A stretch of DNA of 64,000 bases from Sipunculus nudus. Its lineage: Eukaryota; Annelida; Sipuncula; Golfingiida; Sipunculidae. The position numbers and the translations under genes were made by a program. Within the stretch, counting starts at the first letter, position 1. Each line of letters starts with the position of its first letter. Positions 8,056 to 17,321 of this stretch are shown piece after piece. The stretch lies in the NCBI GenBank assembly GCA_026874595.1, contig JAPPUL010000076.1:684001-748000 (forward strand). Reading direction: 5' to 3'. The notes under the pieces are model-generated. The model was not told where the DNA came from and did no database searches. It worked only from the letters and a program-made list of their open reading frames with translations.

Positions 8056-9990
8056 GTGAACTTGCTAATACTAATAGCCTTTTTACCTTTACTAGGCTTT
8101 ATACTAAATGGACTTTTTGGCAAACGTCTTAGTGTAAGGTATGTGCATATAATAGGGTGTACAACGGTATTAGTGTCATTTATATTGTCGTTTATAATAC
8201 TTTTAGATTTGGCATTTGGAGGGGGCGCACCACTAGAACATACATTATATAGCTGGTTTCGCGCTGGAGAGCTTGACATTTCATTTGGGTTTAGGGTAGA
8301 TGAGCTTTCTATAGTTATGATGAATGTAATAACCGGTGTTGGATTTTTAATACACCTTTACTCAACAGGTTATATGAAAGGGGATTTAGGAGTACATAAG
8401 TTTTTCTCATATTTAAATCTGTTTACGTTTTCCATGTTGGTGCTTGTGATGGCAGATAATCTGGTATTACTCTTTCTTGGGTGGGAGGGTGTAGGCCTTT
8501 GCTCGTATTTGCTTATTGGCTTTTGGTATAAGAATATAGATTTTGCAAAAGCAGGCAAGAAAGCATTTATAGTAAATAGGATAGGGGATTTAGGATTTAT
8601 ACTTGGGATATTTTTAATATTTGCCTACTTTGGGACGCTAGATTTTGCTTCTCTTGAAAGTTATATAAAAGGGAATGAAAAAGTAGTAGAAGGGCTTGTC
8701 TCAGGGGGAGTAATAACGATAATAACGTTGTTATTATTTGTAGGAGCAACAGGCAAGTCAGCCCAAATACCGCTATATACCTGGTTACCGGACGCGATGG
8801 CGGGTCCAACACCGGTTAGCGCATTAATCCACGCAGCAACTATGGTAACAGCGGGAGTATACATGATAGGTCGGCTGCATTATTTGTTTAGCCTGTCATC
8901 TACGACAATGCTGATTATTCTAATAATAGGAGGAGCAACAGCCCTATACGCAGGAACAATAGCAATAAGTCAAAATGATATAAAGAAAGTGCTTGCCTAT
9001 TCGACAGTGAGCCAACTTGGGTATATGTTTATGGCGATGGCAGTAGGAGCTTTTTCTGTTGGGATATTTCACTTAGTAACGCATGCGTTTTTCAAAGCAC
9101 TTTTATTCTTGTGTGCAGGCTCGGTGATATTAGCAACACATCATGAACAGGACATGAATAAGATGGGCAAACTAAAGTCAAAGTTGCCAATAACCTATTA
9201 TACAATGCTAATAGGGGCTTTAGCGCTTAGCGGGGTATTGCCTTATATATCTGGTTTTATGAGTAAGGATTTAATACTTGAAAAGGTTAAGTCATATGAG
9301 ATGTTATTGTTTGGTTATGAACTTGGCTATATTTTTTGGATAGTTGGTGTTTTAGGAGCATTGTTTACGGCAATGTATAGCTTTCGTCTTATGGGTTTAA
9401 CGTTTTGGGGGAGTAAGACTAAAATGTCTTTAGAAGATTATGAACATGTGGGCGAGCCATCTAAGGTGATGAGCGGAGTTTTGGTGGTGCTTGCGCTATT
9501 GGCTTTATTTGGGGGATTTATAGGGTATTCTGGTTTTATTGTGGGGGGTGATATACATATATTTTTGTCGAACGTTTTTGGCAAACAGGTTGTTGAAGTC
9601 CCACATATAGCTTTAGTGACGATACTTGGGATAATATTTGCTATAGGAGCCGGCATTGTATATGGAAAGAGTTTGAGTATGCCTGATAAGTTTGCCACAA
9701 GTTATATTGGTCGGATATTTTATAAGCTTTCTTATAATAAATATTATATAGATGAGCTATATGATTTTATATTTGTGAGACCGCTTATAAAGGGATCGAG
9801 ATACTTATGGCGTCGTTTTGATGTTTTGGTAATTGATGGGCTAGTAAATGGGGTTGGCCTTTTGGCAAGAAGGATTGGTAATTTGTTTGGGAATGTGCAA
9901 TCTGGAAATATTAGTGTGTATGCGTTTACCTTACTTTTGGGGGTAGTATTTGTATTGCTATATATATTATACTCTCTTAAAGTAGGGTAA
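8056..9990 (+). CDS. nuoL: NADH-quinone oxidoreductase subunit L
   Basis: Largest antiporter-like membrane subunit, with the long lateral helix at its C-terminus. The family core is intact: FLGWEGVGLCSYLLIGFW near residues 140-157 and KSAQIPLYTWLPDAMAGPTP near residues 233-252, including the proton-path lysine and glutamate. The remainder is a series of hydrophobic helices ending in a long amphipathic stretch and a final anchor helix. At 644 residues it is normal. The start is GTG at 8056, directly after the nuoK stop. A 63-nt gap separates it from nuoM. Confidence 0.97.
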   Translation: MNLLILIAFLPLLGFILNGLFGKRLSVRYVHIIGCTTVLVSFILSFIILLDLAFGGGAPLEHTLYSWFRAGELDISFGFRVDELSIVMMNVITGVGFLIHLYSTGYMKGDLGVHKFFSYLNLFTFSMLVLVMADNLVLLFLGWEGVGLCSYLLIGFWYKNIDFAKAGKKAFIVNRIGDLGFILGIFLIFAYFGTLDFASLESYIKGNEKVVEGLVSGGVITIITLLLFVGATGKSAQIPLYTWLPDAMAGPTPVSALIHAATMVTAGVYMIGRLHYLFSLSSTTMLIILIIGGATALYAGTIAISQNDIKKVLAYSTVSQLGYMFMAMAVGAFSVGIFHLVTHAFFKALLFLCAGSVILATHHEQDMNKMGKLKSKLPITYYTMLIGALALSGVLPYISGFMSKDLILEKVKSYEMLLFGYELGYIFWIVGVLGALFTAMYSFRLMGLTFWGSKTKMSLEDYEHVGEPSKVMSGVLVVLALLALFGGFIGYSGFIVGGDIHIFLSNVFGKQVVEVPHIALVTILGIIFAIGAGIVYGKSLSMPDKFATSYIGRIFYKLSYNKYYIDELYDFIFVRPLIKGSRYLWRRFDVLVIDGLVNGVGLLARRIGNLFGNVQSGNISVYAFTLLLGVVFVLLYILYSLKVG

Positions 9991-10053
9991 AGTATGGTAA
10001 GGATATTTTTAGCTTTCATGTATTTTTTGAAGATGATATAAAGGGTTTTTTAA

Positions 10054-11694
10054 ATGGGACTTATGAGTGTATTATTATTTTTGCCTGTTATAGGGGCATT
10101 AGTAGTACTCTTTTTGCCAAAGGATAGAGTATATAGTGAAGATAGAAACGGGACAGTTTTAAAGGTTATAGGTTTTGTATTTTCTTTTCTTGTATTTTTA
10201 CTATCACTACCGCTTTTCACTTATGTAGGGAGTCATTATCCGGGGACTAATATATTTGAATGGTTTAATACAAATGTAATTATCGTTACAGAGGGCGGAC
10301 AAAGAATAGCAGGTTTTTCTGAAGTTGTACCCTGGCTTAATTTAGGTTTTGTAGATGTAAATTCGACCTACCATTTGCAAGTAGATGCAATAAGTATACT
10401 AATGATAGTACTTACAACGCTTTTAATACCAATTACAATTCTTGCCTCATGGAGGTCAATATCTTTTAGGATAAAAGAATTTATAGTATGTATGCTTTTA
10501 ATGGAAGCAGGGATGCTTGGAGCTTTTATGGCATGGGACTTACTTTTATTCTATCTATTTTGGGAAGTGATGCTAATCCCGATGTATTTTATTATAGGGG
10601 TATGGGGAGGAGAAAGCAAGGTCTATGCAGCAGTTAAGTTTTTTATATATACACTAGTCGGGAGCTTACTAATGTTTCTGGGCATAATATATATATACCT
10701 TGAAGTGGGAACATTTAATTTAAGTACGATATACGAACAAAGTTATACTCTAAATATAATATATGATGTACTTGGATATGGAATTAGTGTAGAAACGATA
10801 CTCTTCCTTGCATTTTTTTTATCCTTTGCGATCAAGGTTCCTATATTCCCGTTTCATACATGGCTTCCAGATGCGCACGTTCAAGCCCCAACAGCAGGTA
10901 GTGTAATTCTTGCAGGTGTTTTATTAAAAATGGGAACATATGGATTTATAAGATTTGCAATACCTTTTTTCCCAAATGCGTCCTTTAACTTTGCACCATA
11001 TATCTCTATCTTGGCGATAGTGGGTATAATATACGGAGCATTGATGGCGTTGGCCCAGAAGGATATAAAGAAACTGATAGCGTATTCGTCGGTAAGCCAT
11101 CTTGGGTTTGTAATGCTTGGACTTTTTGCCTTTAGCAGCGGACTTGATGGTAAAATGTTCTTGTCGTATCAGGGCGTTAGTGGAGCAATATATCAAATGA
11201 TAAACCATGGACTTAGTACGGGATTGTTGTTTTTGCTTGTAGGAATACTTTATGAAAGGCGTCACACAAAAGATATAGAAGCTTTCGGGGGATTATCTTC
11301 AGTTATGCCTATATATGCGGTAGTCTTTATGATAACGACACTATCATCGATAGGGCTTCCGGGCTTAAATGGCTTTATAGGCGAGTTTTTAATACTTATT
11401 GGCAGTTTTAGGGCAAATTGGGTATATGGGACTTTGGGTGCCTTTGGTATCATTCTTTCTGCAGTATACATGTTATATCTTTATCAGAAGGTATTTTTTG
11501 GTGAGTGTGTTTTGAAAGAGAATAAAGCATTAAAGGATCTTACAAAAAGAGAGTTAAGCATTTTTGTACCTCTTATAATACTTGTTATACTTATGGGACT
11601 ATATCCTAATTTGTTTTTAGACAAGATTGAACTTTCATTAAACACTATATTTTCGACAATGCCTCAGATAAATAAGATTAACTGGTTATACTAA
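10054..11694 (+). CDS. nuoM: NADH-quinone oxidoreductase subunit M
   Basis: Antiporter-like membrane subunit of complex I. The key glutamate lies in WEVMLIPMYFIIGVWGG (about residues 170-186), and the second signature KVPIFPFHTWLPDAHVQAPT (about residues 261-280) is complete. An extra periplasmic loop is seen near the N-terminus (about residues 60-105), between the first helices. 546 residues is slightly long but within the family range. Its TAA shares one base with the ATG of nuoN (TAATG at 11692-11696), so the two are translationally coupled. Confidence 0.97.
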   Translation: MGLMSVLLFLPVIGALVVLFLPKDRVYSEDRNGTVLKVIGFVFSFLVFLLSLPLFTYVGSHYPGTNIFEWFNTNVIIVTEGGQRIAGFSEVVPWLNLGFVDVNSTYHLQVDAISILMIVLTTLLIPITILASWRSISFRIKEFIVCMLLMEAGMLGAFMAWDLLLFYLFWEVMLIPMYFIIGVWGGESKVYAAVKFFIYTLVGSLLMFLGIIYIYLEVGTFNLSTIYEQSYTLNIIYDVLGYGISVETILFLAFFLSFAIKVPIFPFHTWLPDAHVQAPTAGSVILAGVLLKMGTYGFIRFAIPFFPNASFNFAPYISILAIVGIIYGALMALAQKDIKKLIAYSSVSHLGFVMLGLFAFSSGLDGKMFLSYQGVSGAIYQMINHGLSTGLLFLLVGILYERRHTKDIEAFGGLSSVMPIYAVVFMITTLSSIGLPGLNGFIGEFLILIGSFRANWVYGTLGAFGIILSAVYMLYLYQKVFFGECVLKENKALKDLTKRELSIFVPLIILVILMGLYPNLFLDKIELSLNTIFSTMPQINKINWLY

Positions 11695-13133
11695 TGTTTG
11701 ATAATGTATTATATGTGACAAAGCCCATAATAATTCTTACGGCTACAGGCCTCATAACCTTATTGCTTGAAGTGCTTAGCAAAAAGAGCGTAAACAAAAA
11801 GCCAGTATATATAACTTCCTTTGCAGGGCTTTTTTATACTCTATATACCATAAGCGATTATATACTAAACTTCGAAGAAGAGCTTATAATATTTAGCGGT
11901 TCTTTAAAGCTGGATGAGTTTTCTTTGGGCATAGCGTTAGTACTTGTACTTGGAGCCCTATTAGTGGTCTTGCTTTCTTATTATTCATTTGGAGATAGTA
12001 AAAGAGATTCTGTAAACTTTTGTAGTTTAATGCTTTTTGGAGTTGTTGGGATGGTAAGCCTTGTTTTTTCGAATGACATGTTTACGTTTTTCATAAGTTT
12101 TGAAGTTATGTCAGTTAGTGTATATATACTCTCAGGTTTTGACATAAAAGACTTTAGAAGCAACGAGGCAGGTATAAAGTATTTAATACTTGGAGCATTT
12201 TCGACTGCGTTTTTGATATTGGGAATAGCGTTTTTGTATGGTTCAAGTGGGCAGATGGTATTTGACAAGATAGTTGAGCATTATAGTAGTAGTATATTAG
12301 GTGATGATGAGCTTTATGCTTATTTGGGACTTGGGCTTGTGCTTATAGGATTTTTATTCAAGGTGGGGGCGGTTCCGTTTCATCAATGGATGCCAGATGC
12401 CTATGAAGGGGCGCCTACTGTAGTTACAGCCTTTATGTCAACTTGTGTTAAGGTGGCAGCTTTTGGGATATTGTTTAGGAGTTTGTTTAGTTTCTTCAGG
12501 GTGTTAGATCACCAAATAATTATAGACATACTGATAGTAGTTAGTGTACTTACGGTTTTAGTTGGAAATTTTCTTGCCTTAGTCCAAAACAATATAAAGC
12601 GAATAATAGCATTTTCGGGGATAGGGCATACAGGGTATATTTTGATATATTTGGTTGCGGGGCTTAAATCAGATATAGTAAATTACAATCCGTTATTGTT
12701 TTATCTTTTATCTTATGTGATAATGAATGTTGGGATATTTGCGGGACTTCTTAATATAAGCGAGCAAACACTTGTTGGGATACGTGGGCTTGGGTATAGG
12801 AATCGGTTTTTAGGATTTTCAATGAGTGTGTTTTTATTTTCACTTGCGGGCATGCCCTTAACCTCTGGTTTTATGGGTAAGTTTTTCATATTCAAATACG
12901 CATTATCCCAAGAGCTTTATGTATTATCGATAATAGGAATACTAAGTGCAGTAGTATCGTTTTATTACTATCTTAGAATAATAGTGTATATGTATTTAAA
13001 GGACGAAGGCTATGAATATCCGATACTTAGGGCAAGATGGAGCTATATATTGGTAGCTTTGGTGGGGATGGTGCTTACATTATCACTTGGGATATATCCG
13101 GACCTTGGCTTTTACTTTCTTTTAGGTTATTAG
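11694..13133 (+). CDS. nuoN: NADH-quinone oxidoreductase subunit N
   Basis: Third antiporter-like subunit and last gene of the nuo operon. The signatures FKVGAVPFHQWMPDAYEGAP (about residues 222-241) and FFISFEVMSVSVYILSGF (about residues 132-149), with its glutamate, are present. Multiple hydrophobic helices span the 479 residues, a normal length. It starts one base inside the nuoM stop codon. A 146-bp AT-rich gap with a possible promoter follows before ilvB, so the operon probably ends here, although no strong terminator hairpin can be seen. Confidence 0.97.
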   Translation: MFDNVLYVTKPIIILTATGLITLLLEVLSKKSVNKKPVYITSFAGLFYTLYTISDYILNFEEELIIFSGSLKLDEFSLGIALVLVLGALLVVLLSYYSFGDSKRDSVNFCSLMLFGVVGMVSLVFSNDMFTFFISFEVMSVSVYILSGFDIKDFRSNEAGIKYLILGAFSTAFLILGIAFLYGSSGQMVFDKIVEHYSSSILGDDELYAYLGLGLVLIGFLFKVGAVPFHQWMPDAYEGAPTVVTAFMSTCVKVAAFGILFRSLFSFFRVLDHQIIIDILIVVSVLTVLVGNFLALVQNNIKRIIAFSGIGHTGYILIYLVAGLKSDIVNYNPLLFYLLSYVIMNVGIFAGLLNISEQTLVGIRGLGYRNRFLGFSMSVFLFSLAGMPLTSGFMGKFFIFKYALSQELYVLSIIGILSAVVSFYYYLRIIVYMYLKDEGYEYPILRARWSYILVALVGMVLTLSLGIYPDLGFYFLLGY

Positions 13134-13204
13134 ATAAAAACTAAAATAACCTATAATATTCAAAAATATTGAAAAAATCTAAATATAGTATAAAAACGAA
13201 TAAG

Positions 13205-13233
13205 TTGACTTTAGGCTAAATTTATATTAGACT
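13205..13233 (+). promoter_or_regulatory. Possible sigma-70 promoter for ilvBN
   Basis: TTGACT at 13205-13210 and TAGACT at 13228-13233 are separated by 17 bp, 47 bp before the ilvB start. The -35 box is near consensus but the -10 box matches only 4 of 6 positions. No attenuator or T-box structure was recognised in the short leader. Confidence 0.35.
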
Positions 13234-13279
13234 TGCTCTTTAATCTAAAATATATATAAATAAAGAAGGGATAAATGTT

Positions 13280-14980
13280 TTGAAAAAGACGGGCTCACAA
13301 ATAGTAATAGAGTTTTTAAAGAGGCATGGAGTTAAGGTGATATTTGGATATCCTGGTGGTGCTATATTGCCAATATATGATGAGTTACACAGATCGGATA
13401 TAAAGCATATATTGTGCAGACACGAACAAGGAGCAATTCATGCAGCAGAGGGTTATGCCAAATCTACAGGAGAAATAGGCGTTGCATTTGCAACCTCAGG
13501 ACCTGGAGCAACGAATTTAGTAACAGGTCTTGCTGATGCGAAGATGGATTCAGTACCAATACTTGCGATAACAGGGCAGGTTCCTGGCGAGTTAATAGGT
13601 ACGGATGCTTTTCAGGAGGCAGATATATTTGGAATAAGCGTACCGATAACTAAAATAAACAAGTTGGTACGTCGTGTAGAAGATCTTGCAACGGCGCTTG
13701 AGGAATCTTACACAGTGGCGATGTCAGGGCGGCCTGGGCCTGCTTTGGTAGATATTCCAAAAGACGTACAGCTTGCTGAAACTGATGAGTATGAGTTTGT
13801 ATTAGATGATATAATAAGGCGTAAATATGTTGATATAGGGAATAAAATAGAGGGAGATTTAGAAGGGCTTGTAAAGGCTCTAAACGAAGCAGAAAGGCCT
13901 TTGTTGTATGTTGGGGGCGGTGCTAATGTATCAGGGGCAGGAGGGGTTGTCGCAAAGCTTTCGGAGAAGGCAAACATACCTGTAGTAATGACATTAATGG
14001 GGCTTGGAGCAATACCGACAGAGCATCCTAGGTCGTTGGGGATGCTTGGTATGCACGGGTCAAAATATGCAAATTATTCTGTATCAGATTGTGATTTATT
14101 AATAGCGCTTGGAGCGAGGTTTGATGATCGCGTAACAGGGAAGGTGAGTAAATTTGCAAAACAAGCAAAGATAGCTCATATAGACATAGACAAAGCAGAG
14201 ATAGGAAAAATAATACAAGTAGATTATGCAGTAGTAGGGGATTTAAAGAAGGTCGTAGAAGAGCTTATAAAGGGAGTGAGTGGAAAGAATGGGCGTTTAT
14301 CATGGCTTAAACAGGTAGCAGAGCTTAAAAACAAGTATCCCTATAGATATAGACAAAGCGAAGAGAGGATAAAGCCACAGTATTTCATAGAGGAGCTTAG
14401 TAAAGCAACAAACGGGGAAGCAATGGTTACAACGGACGTGGGTCAGCATCAGATGTGGGTGGCGCAGTATTATAAGTTTAAGAACTCCCGAAGTATGCTA
14501 ACAAGTGGAGGACTTGGGACGATGGGATTTGGGTTTCCAGCGGCGATAGGAGCGGCACTTGCATATCCAAATAGGCAGGTATTCACGATAACGGGTGATG
14601 GAAGTTTCCAAATGAATATCCAAGAGCTTGCAACGTGCACGGTATATGGTATGAAGGTAAAGATTGTTGTATTAAACAATGGTTTTTTAGGTATGGTGAG
14701 GCAGTGGCAAGAGTTATTTTACGAGTCAAACTTTTCAGGTAGTGATTTTAATTATAATCCGGACTTTGTGGCAATAGCAAAAGCCTATGGTCTTGATGCG
14801 AAGCTTATAACAAAGCCAGAAGAAGTTAATAGCGGGATAGAATTTCTACTAGAGAGTGATAAGACAGCACTACTTGAGGTAATGATTCCCACAGCAGAGA
14901 AGGTATTTCCTATGGTACCGGCGGGTGGTGCGATAAGCGATAGTATAGATATAGATGACATAAAAGAGGAAAAAGAGTAA
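13280..14980 (+). CDS. ilvB: Acetolactate synthase, large (catalytic) subunit
   Basis: ThDP- and FAD-dependent enzyme that condenses pyruvate with pyruvate or 2-ketobutyrate, the first common step of valine, leucine and isoleucine synthesis. The N-terminal GYPGGAILPIYDEL, the RHEQGAIHAAEGYA segment with the catalytic glutamate, and the C-terminal ThDP motif from GDGSFQMNIQEL to VVLNN are all present. At 566 residues it is normal. The start is TTG at 13280 with GAAGGG about 9 nt upstream; the ATG at 13274 is out of frame and hits a stop after two codons. ilvN follows 17 nt downstream. Confidence 0.96.
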   Translation: MKKTGSQIVIEFLKRHGVKVIFGYPGGAILPIYDELHRSDIKHILCRHEQGAIHAAEGYAKSTGEIGVAFATSGPGATNLVTGLADAKMDSVPILAITGQVPGELIGTDAFQEADIFGISVPITKINKLVRRVEDLATALEESYTVAMSGRPGPALVDIPKDVQLAETDEYEFVLDDIIRRKYVDIGNKIEGDLEGLVKALNEAERPLLYVGGGANVSGAGGVVAKLSEKANIPVVMTLMGLGAIPTEHPRSLGMLGMHGSKYANYSVSDCDLLIALGARFDDRVTGKVSKFAKQAKIAHIDIDKAEIGKIIQVDYAVVGDLKKVVEELIKGVSGKNGRLSWLKQVAELKNKYPYRYRQSEERIKPQYFIEELSKATNGEAMVTTDVGQHQMWVAQYYKFKNSRSMLTSGGLGTMGFGFPAAIGAALAYPNRQVFTITGDGSFQMNIQELATCTVYGMKVKIVVLNNGFLGMVRQWQELFYESNFSGSDFNYNPDFVAIAKAYGLDAKLITKPEEVNSGIEFLLESDKTALLEVMIPTAEKVFPMVPAGGAISDSIDIDDIKEEKE

Positions 14981-14997
14981 AGGGATTAAAAGAAGAA

Positions 14998-15507
14998 ATG
15001 AAACACACGATATTGCTTAAGGTAAGAAACAATACAGGTGTAATGATGCATGTGGTAAGTTTGTTTTCACGACGAGGCTATAATATAGAAAGCATAGCAG
15101 TAGGGACGAGGGAGGACCCTCGTGAGAGCATCATAACGATAATAGTAGATGATAATAATCATAAAGATATAATACGCCAGATAGACAAACAACTTAGTAA
15201 GTTAGTTGATGTTATAAGTATAAAAGACTTTCAATATAACGAATCTTTAAATAGAGAACTAGTATTAATGCTATTAGAGTTTGGAAAAGAAGAGCTTGGA
15301 GTTCTTATAGAGCTTGTAAATGCTTTTGGCGGACGAGTTGAGGATATGACGGAGGAGACTATGCTTGTTGAGATGTCAGGAATAAGCCGAAAGGTGAAAT
15401 CATTTATAGATATGGTGTCAAAGAAGTATAAGATATTAGAGATAGTGCGGACAGGCCAAATAGCGCTTCCTTACCAAAGTAAATTAAAAGATGCACGTAT
15501 ACTCTAG
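14998..15507 (+). CDS. ilvN: Acetolactate synthase, small (regulatory) subunit
   Basis: Regulatory subunit that stimulates IlvB and normally mediates feedback inhibition by valine. It shows an N-terminal ACT domain (HTILLKVRNNTGVMMHVVSL, then FSRRGYNIESIAVG) and the C-terminal domain with RELVLMLLEF and the final residues after GQIALPY. 169 residues is normal. Starts at ATG 14998 behind AAGAAG and forms a two-gene unit with ilvB. It ends 32 nt from the convergent lepB stop, with no obvious strong terminator between them. Confidence 0.95.
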   Translation: MKHTILLKVRNNTGVMMHVVSLFSRRGYNIESIAVGTREDPRESIITIIVDDNNHKDIIRQIDKQLSKLVDVISIKDFQYNESLNRELVLMLLEFGKEELGVLIELVNAFGGRVEDMTEETMLVEMSGISRKVKSFIDMVSKKYKILEIVRTGQIALPYQSKLKDARIL

Positions 15508-15538
15508 TATAGCTTCAAGACAAACACAAGTTTTTGCT

Positions 15539-16654
15539 TTATTCAGGTATATTAGCGAAACGTTTTAAAGGGTAATAGATAATAATGGGTTTGCCTATAA
15601 TAAGGTTTTGGTTTACGAGACCCCATTTTCTGCTATCAGAGCTTCGATCTCTGTTATCTCCAACCATAAAGTAGTAATTGCTTTTGAAAGTATGTTTAAA
15701 TACTTTCTTTTGTGTTAAGATAGCTGGGGTATTGGCAGGGAGTATATCGTAATAGAAAGAGAATAAGTAGTCATTATCTTGAATATCAAAGTCATTATTG
15801 TTTTCATTGTGCTTAAGAGACAAATGTTCAGAAGAGAAAGTCTCCTCAAAGTTTGTAATAAATTTAAGTTCCTCATTAACAGAGAAAAAAAGCTTTTGCT
15901 CGCCGTCAATATCCCGCAAAACAATTTCTAAAGTATCGCCTTTTTTAGGAATATACAAATATTCGATATCAGGCTGAACATTGTAATAGCTATCATTTTC
16001 AAGTTGAATAAGATGTTTTTTATTCCCTAAAGTCTCGATAAAAACGTTGAAATTACTATCAGTACTTTTAACAATACCTTTGTCATAAGAATAAAATAAT
16101 TGTTGAGAAGAGGGGTTTGAGTATTTTTCAGGATTGGAGATATATTTAATAAGGTCCCAAAATTCTTTATCTATTTTATTAGAAGTAGGGAGGACATTCC
16201 CATTAACGATAACTTTCTTATCAAGAAAACTAATGACGTCCCCGGGAACGCCAAGTAAACGTTTTATAAAATTCTTAGGGCTATCCTCGGTATTCGTAAG
16301 GCCAAAGATAGAGAAGGTGATTAAGTCAAAAAGCTCTATTGTCCAGTGGCGAGGTGAATATCTAGGGTAGTGGAATACAACAATATCGCCTCTTTTAGGG
16401 TCTGAGAAAGCGGGTAATTTCCAACTAAAAATAGGTATTCTAACACCATAAATAAACTTATTAACGAGAAGGTAGTCGCCCTCAATAAGAGTTGGCACCA
16501 TACTTCCGGACGGGATTTTGTAAGCTTCAATAACGAATATACGAATAAGAAGAGCAATAAAAATAGCAGAGATTATGGTTTCTATATTCTCTCTTAGTTT
16601 AGATTTGTTTTTCTTCTTTTTCTTCTTTTTATTCATCTTATTCTTTTTATTCAT
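15539..16654 (-). CDS. lepB: Signal peptidase I
   Basis: Membrane-bound serine protease that removes signal peptides. After a lysine-rich N-terminus (residues 1-20) comes one membrane helix (about 26-42), then the boxes KIPSGSMVPT with catalytic Ser51, PKRGDIVVFHYP, and FIKRLLGVPGD with general-base Lys131. The last box VGDNRDRSSDSR is near residue 335. Between the lysine box and this last box lies an insertion of roughly 150-170 residues, making the protein 371 residues long. The 5' end is low-complexity sequence coding for repeated Lys/Asn/Met. It is convergent with ilvN. Confidence 0.93.
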   Translation of the reverse strand: MNKKNKMNKKKKKKKNKSKLRENIETIISAIFIALLIRIFVIEAYKIPSGSMVPTLIEGDYLLVNKFIYGVRIPIFSWKLPAFSDPKRGDIVVFHYPRYSPRHWTIELFDLITFSIFGLTNTEDSPKNFIKRLLGVPGDVISFLDKKVIVNGNVLPTSNKIDKEFWDLIKYISNPEKYSNPSSQQLFYSYDKGIVKSTDSNFNVFIETLGNKKHLIQLENDSYYNVQPDIEYLYIPKKGDTLEIVLRDIDGEQKLFFSVNEELKFITNFEETFSSEHLSLKHNENNNDFDIQDNDYLFSFYYDILPANTPAILTQKKVFKHTFKSNYYFMVGDNRDRSSDSRKWGLVNQNLIIGKPIIIYYPLKRFANIPE

Positions 16655-16842
16655 CTTTAAGATTTAGGATTCTCACTATTATTCATATGCTTTTTGTTAA
16701 GCTGTTCATTCATAAAAGAAAATCTGTTAAATGGCTGCATAAAAGATATAAGATAAGTTATAAATAGAAAGAATACAATGTTAAAAAGGTTAAAAAATGG
16801 ACAAAAACAGGTTAAAATGTGGTAAAAGTTTCCTAAAAGCGC

Positions 16843-17178
16843 TTATTTATGTATTTCGATATCGATGTCTCTTAGTATGGTAGAAGCTATAATATAGTTA
16901 TCAGAGTTAAAATTGTTAGAGGAGATAATATTAGAAGCTTTAAGAGAAGATAGGATATCGTTAATGATGTTCATGGTGGAGGTAATATTGCTGTCTTTAA
17001 CAGGAATAAAGACTCTTAAAGTGGGGAGGAAAGGAAGGTGTTTTTGGGGCATATTTTTTTTTTGTAAACTAAATAGTCTAATATCCTCAATAAAGAAGTT
17101 AAAGATATCGTTCTTAATGAGCTTATGAGCTATGGTCTTAATGTGATAGGGGCGAGCTTGGAACTCAACTATTTTCAT
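16843..17178 (-). CDS. Small PII-like (GlnB-fold) protein, probable
   Basis: A 111-residue protein whose layout matches the PII signalling fold. It opens with MKIVEFQARPYHIKTIAHKL, like the first beta strand and helix of GlnB (hydrophobic strand, Arg-Pro-hydrophobic, then a helix), continues with a strand ending EDIRLF, a T-loop-like polar stretch, the strand LPTLRVFIPVKD, a second helix, and ends with ASTILRDIDIEIHK where PII has its last strand. The T-loop is short and lacks the uridylylated tyrosine. The frame is open up to 17340, but that would overlap the divergent coiled-coil gene, and the ATG at 17178 fits the fold. Assignment rests on pattern only. Confidence 0.5.
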   Translation of the reverse strand: MKIVEFQARPYHIKTIAHKLIKNDIFNFFIEDIRLFSLQKKNMPQKHLPFLPTLRVFIPVKDSNITSTMNIINDILSSLKASNIISSNNFNSDNYIIASTILRDIDIEIHK

Positions 17179-17321
17179 GCTGTAAAGATATAAATAAAAT
17201 GTAATCAAGGTGAAAAAGTTTTTAAGGAAAGTGAAAAAGGGCCGAAAAGAGGCGGAGAGGAAGTATACATAAAAAAATAAGCAATAAATAAAAGTTATGA
17301 TAAAATCTCTGGGAGGGGGAC

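Noticed and set aside
16657-16740. 27-codon minus-strand ORF ending 2 nt before lepB
   Set aside because: No ribosome-binding site and no recognisable sequence; it may be a leader peptide but nothing supports translation.
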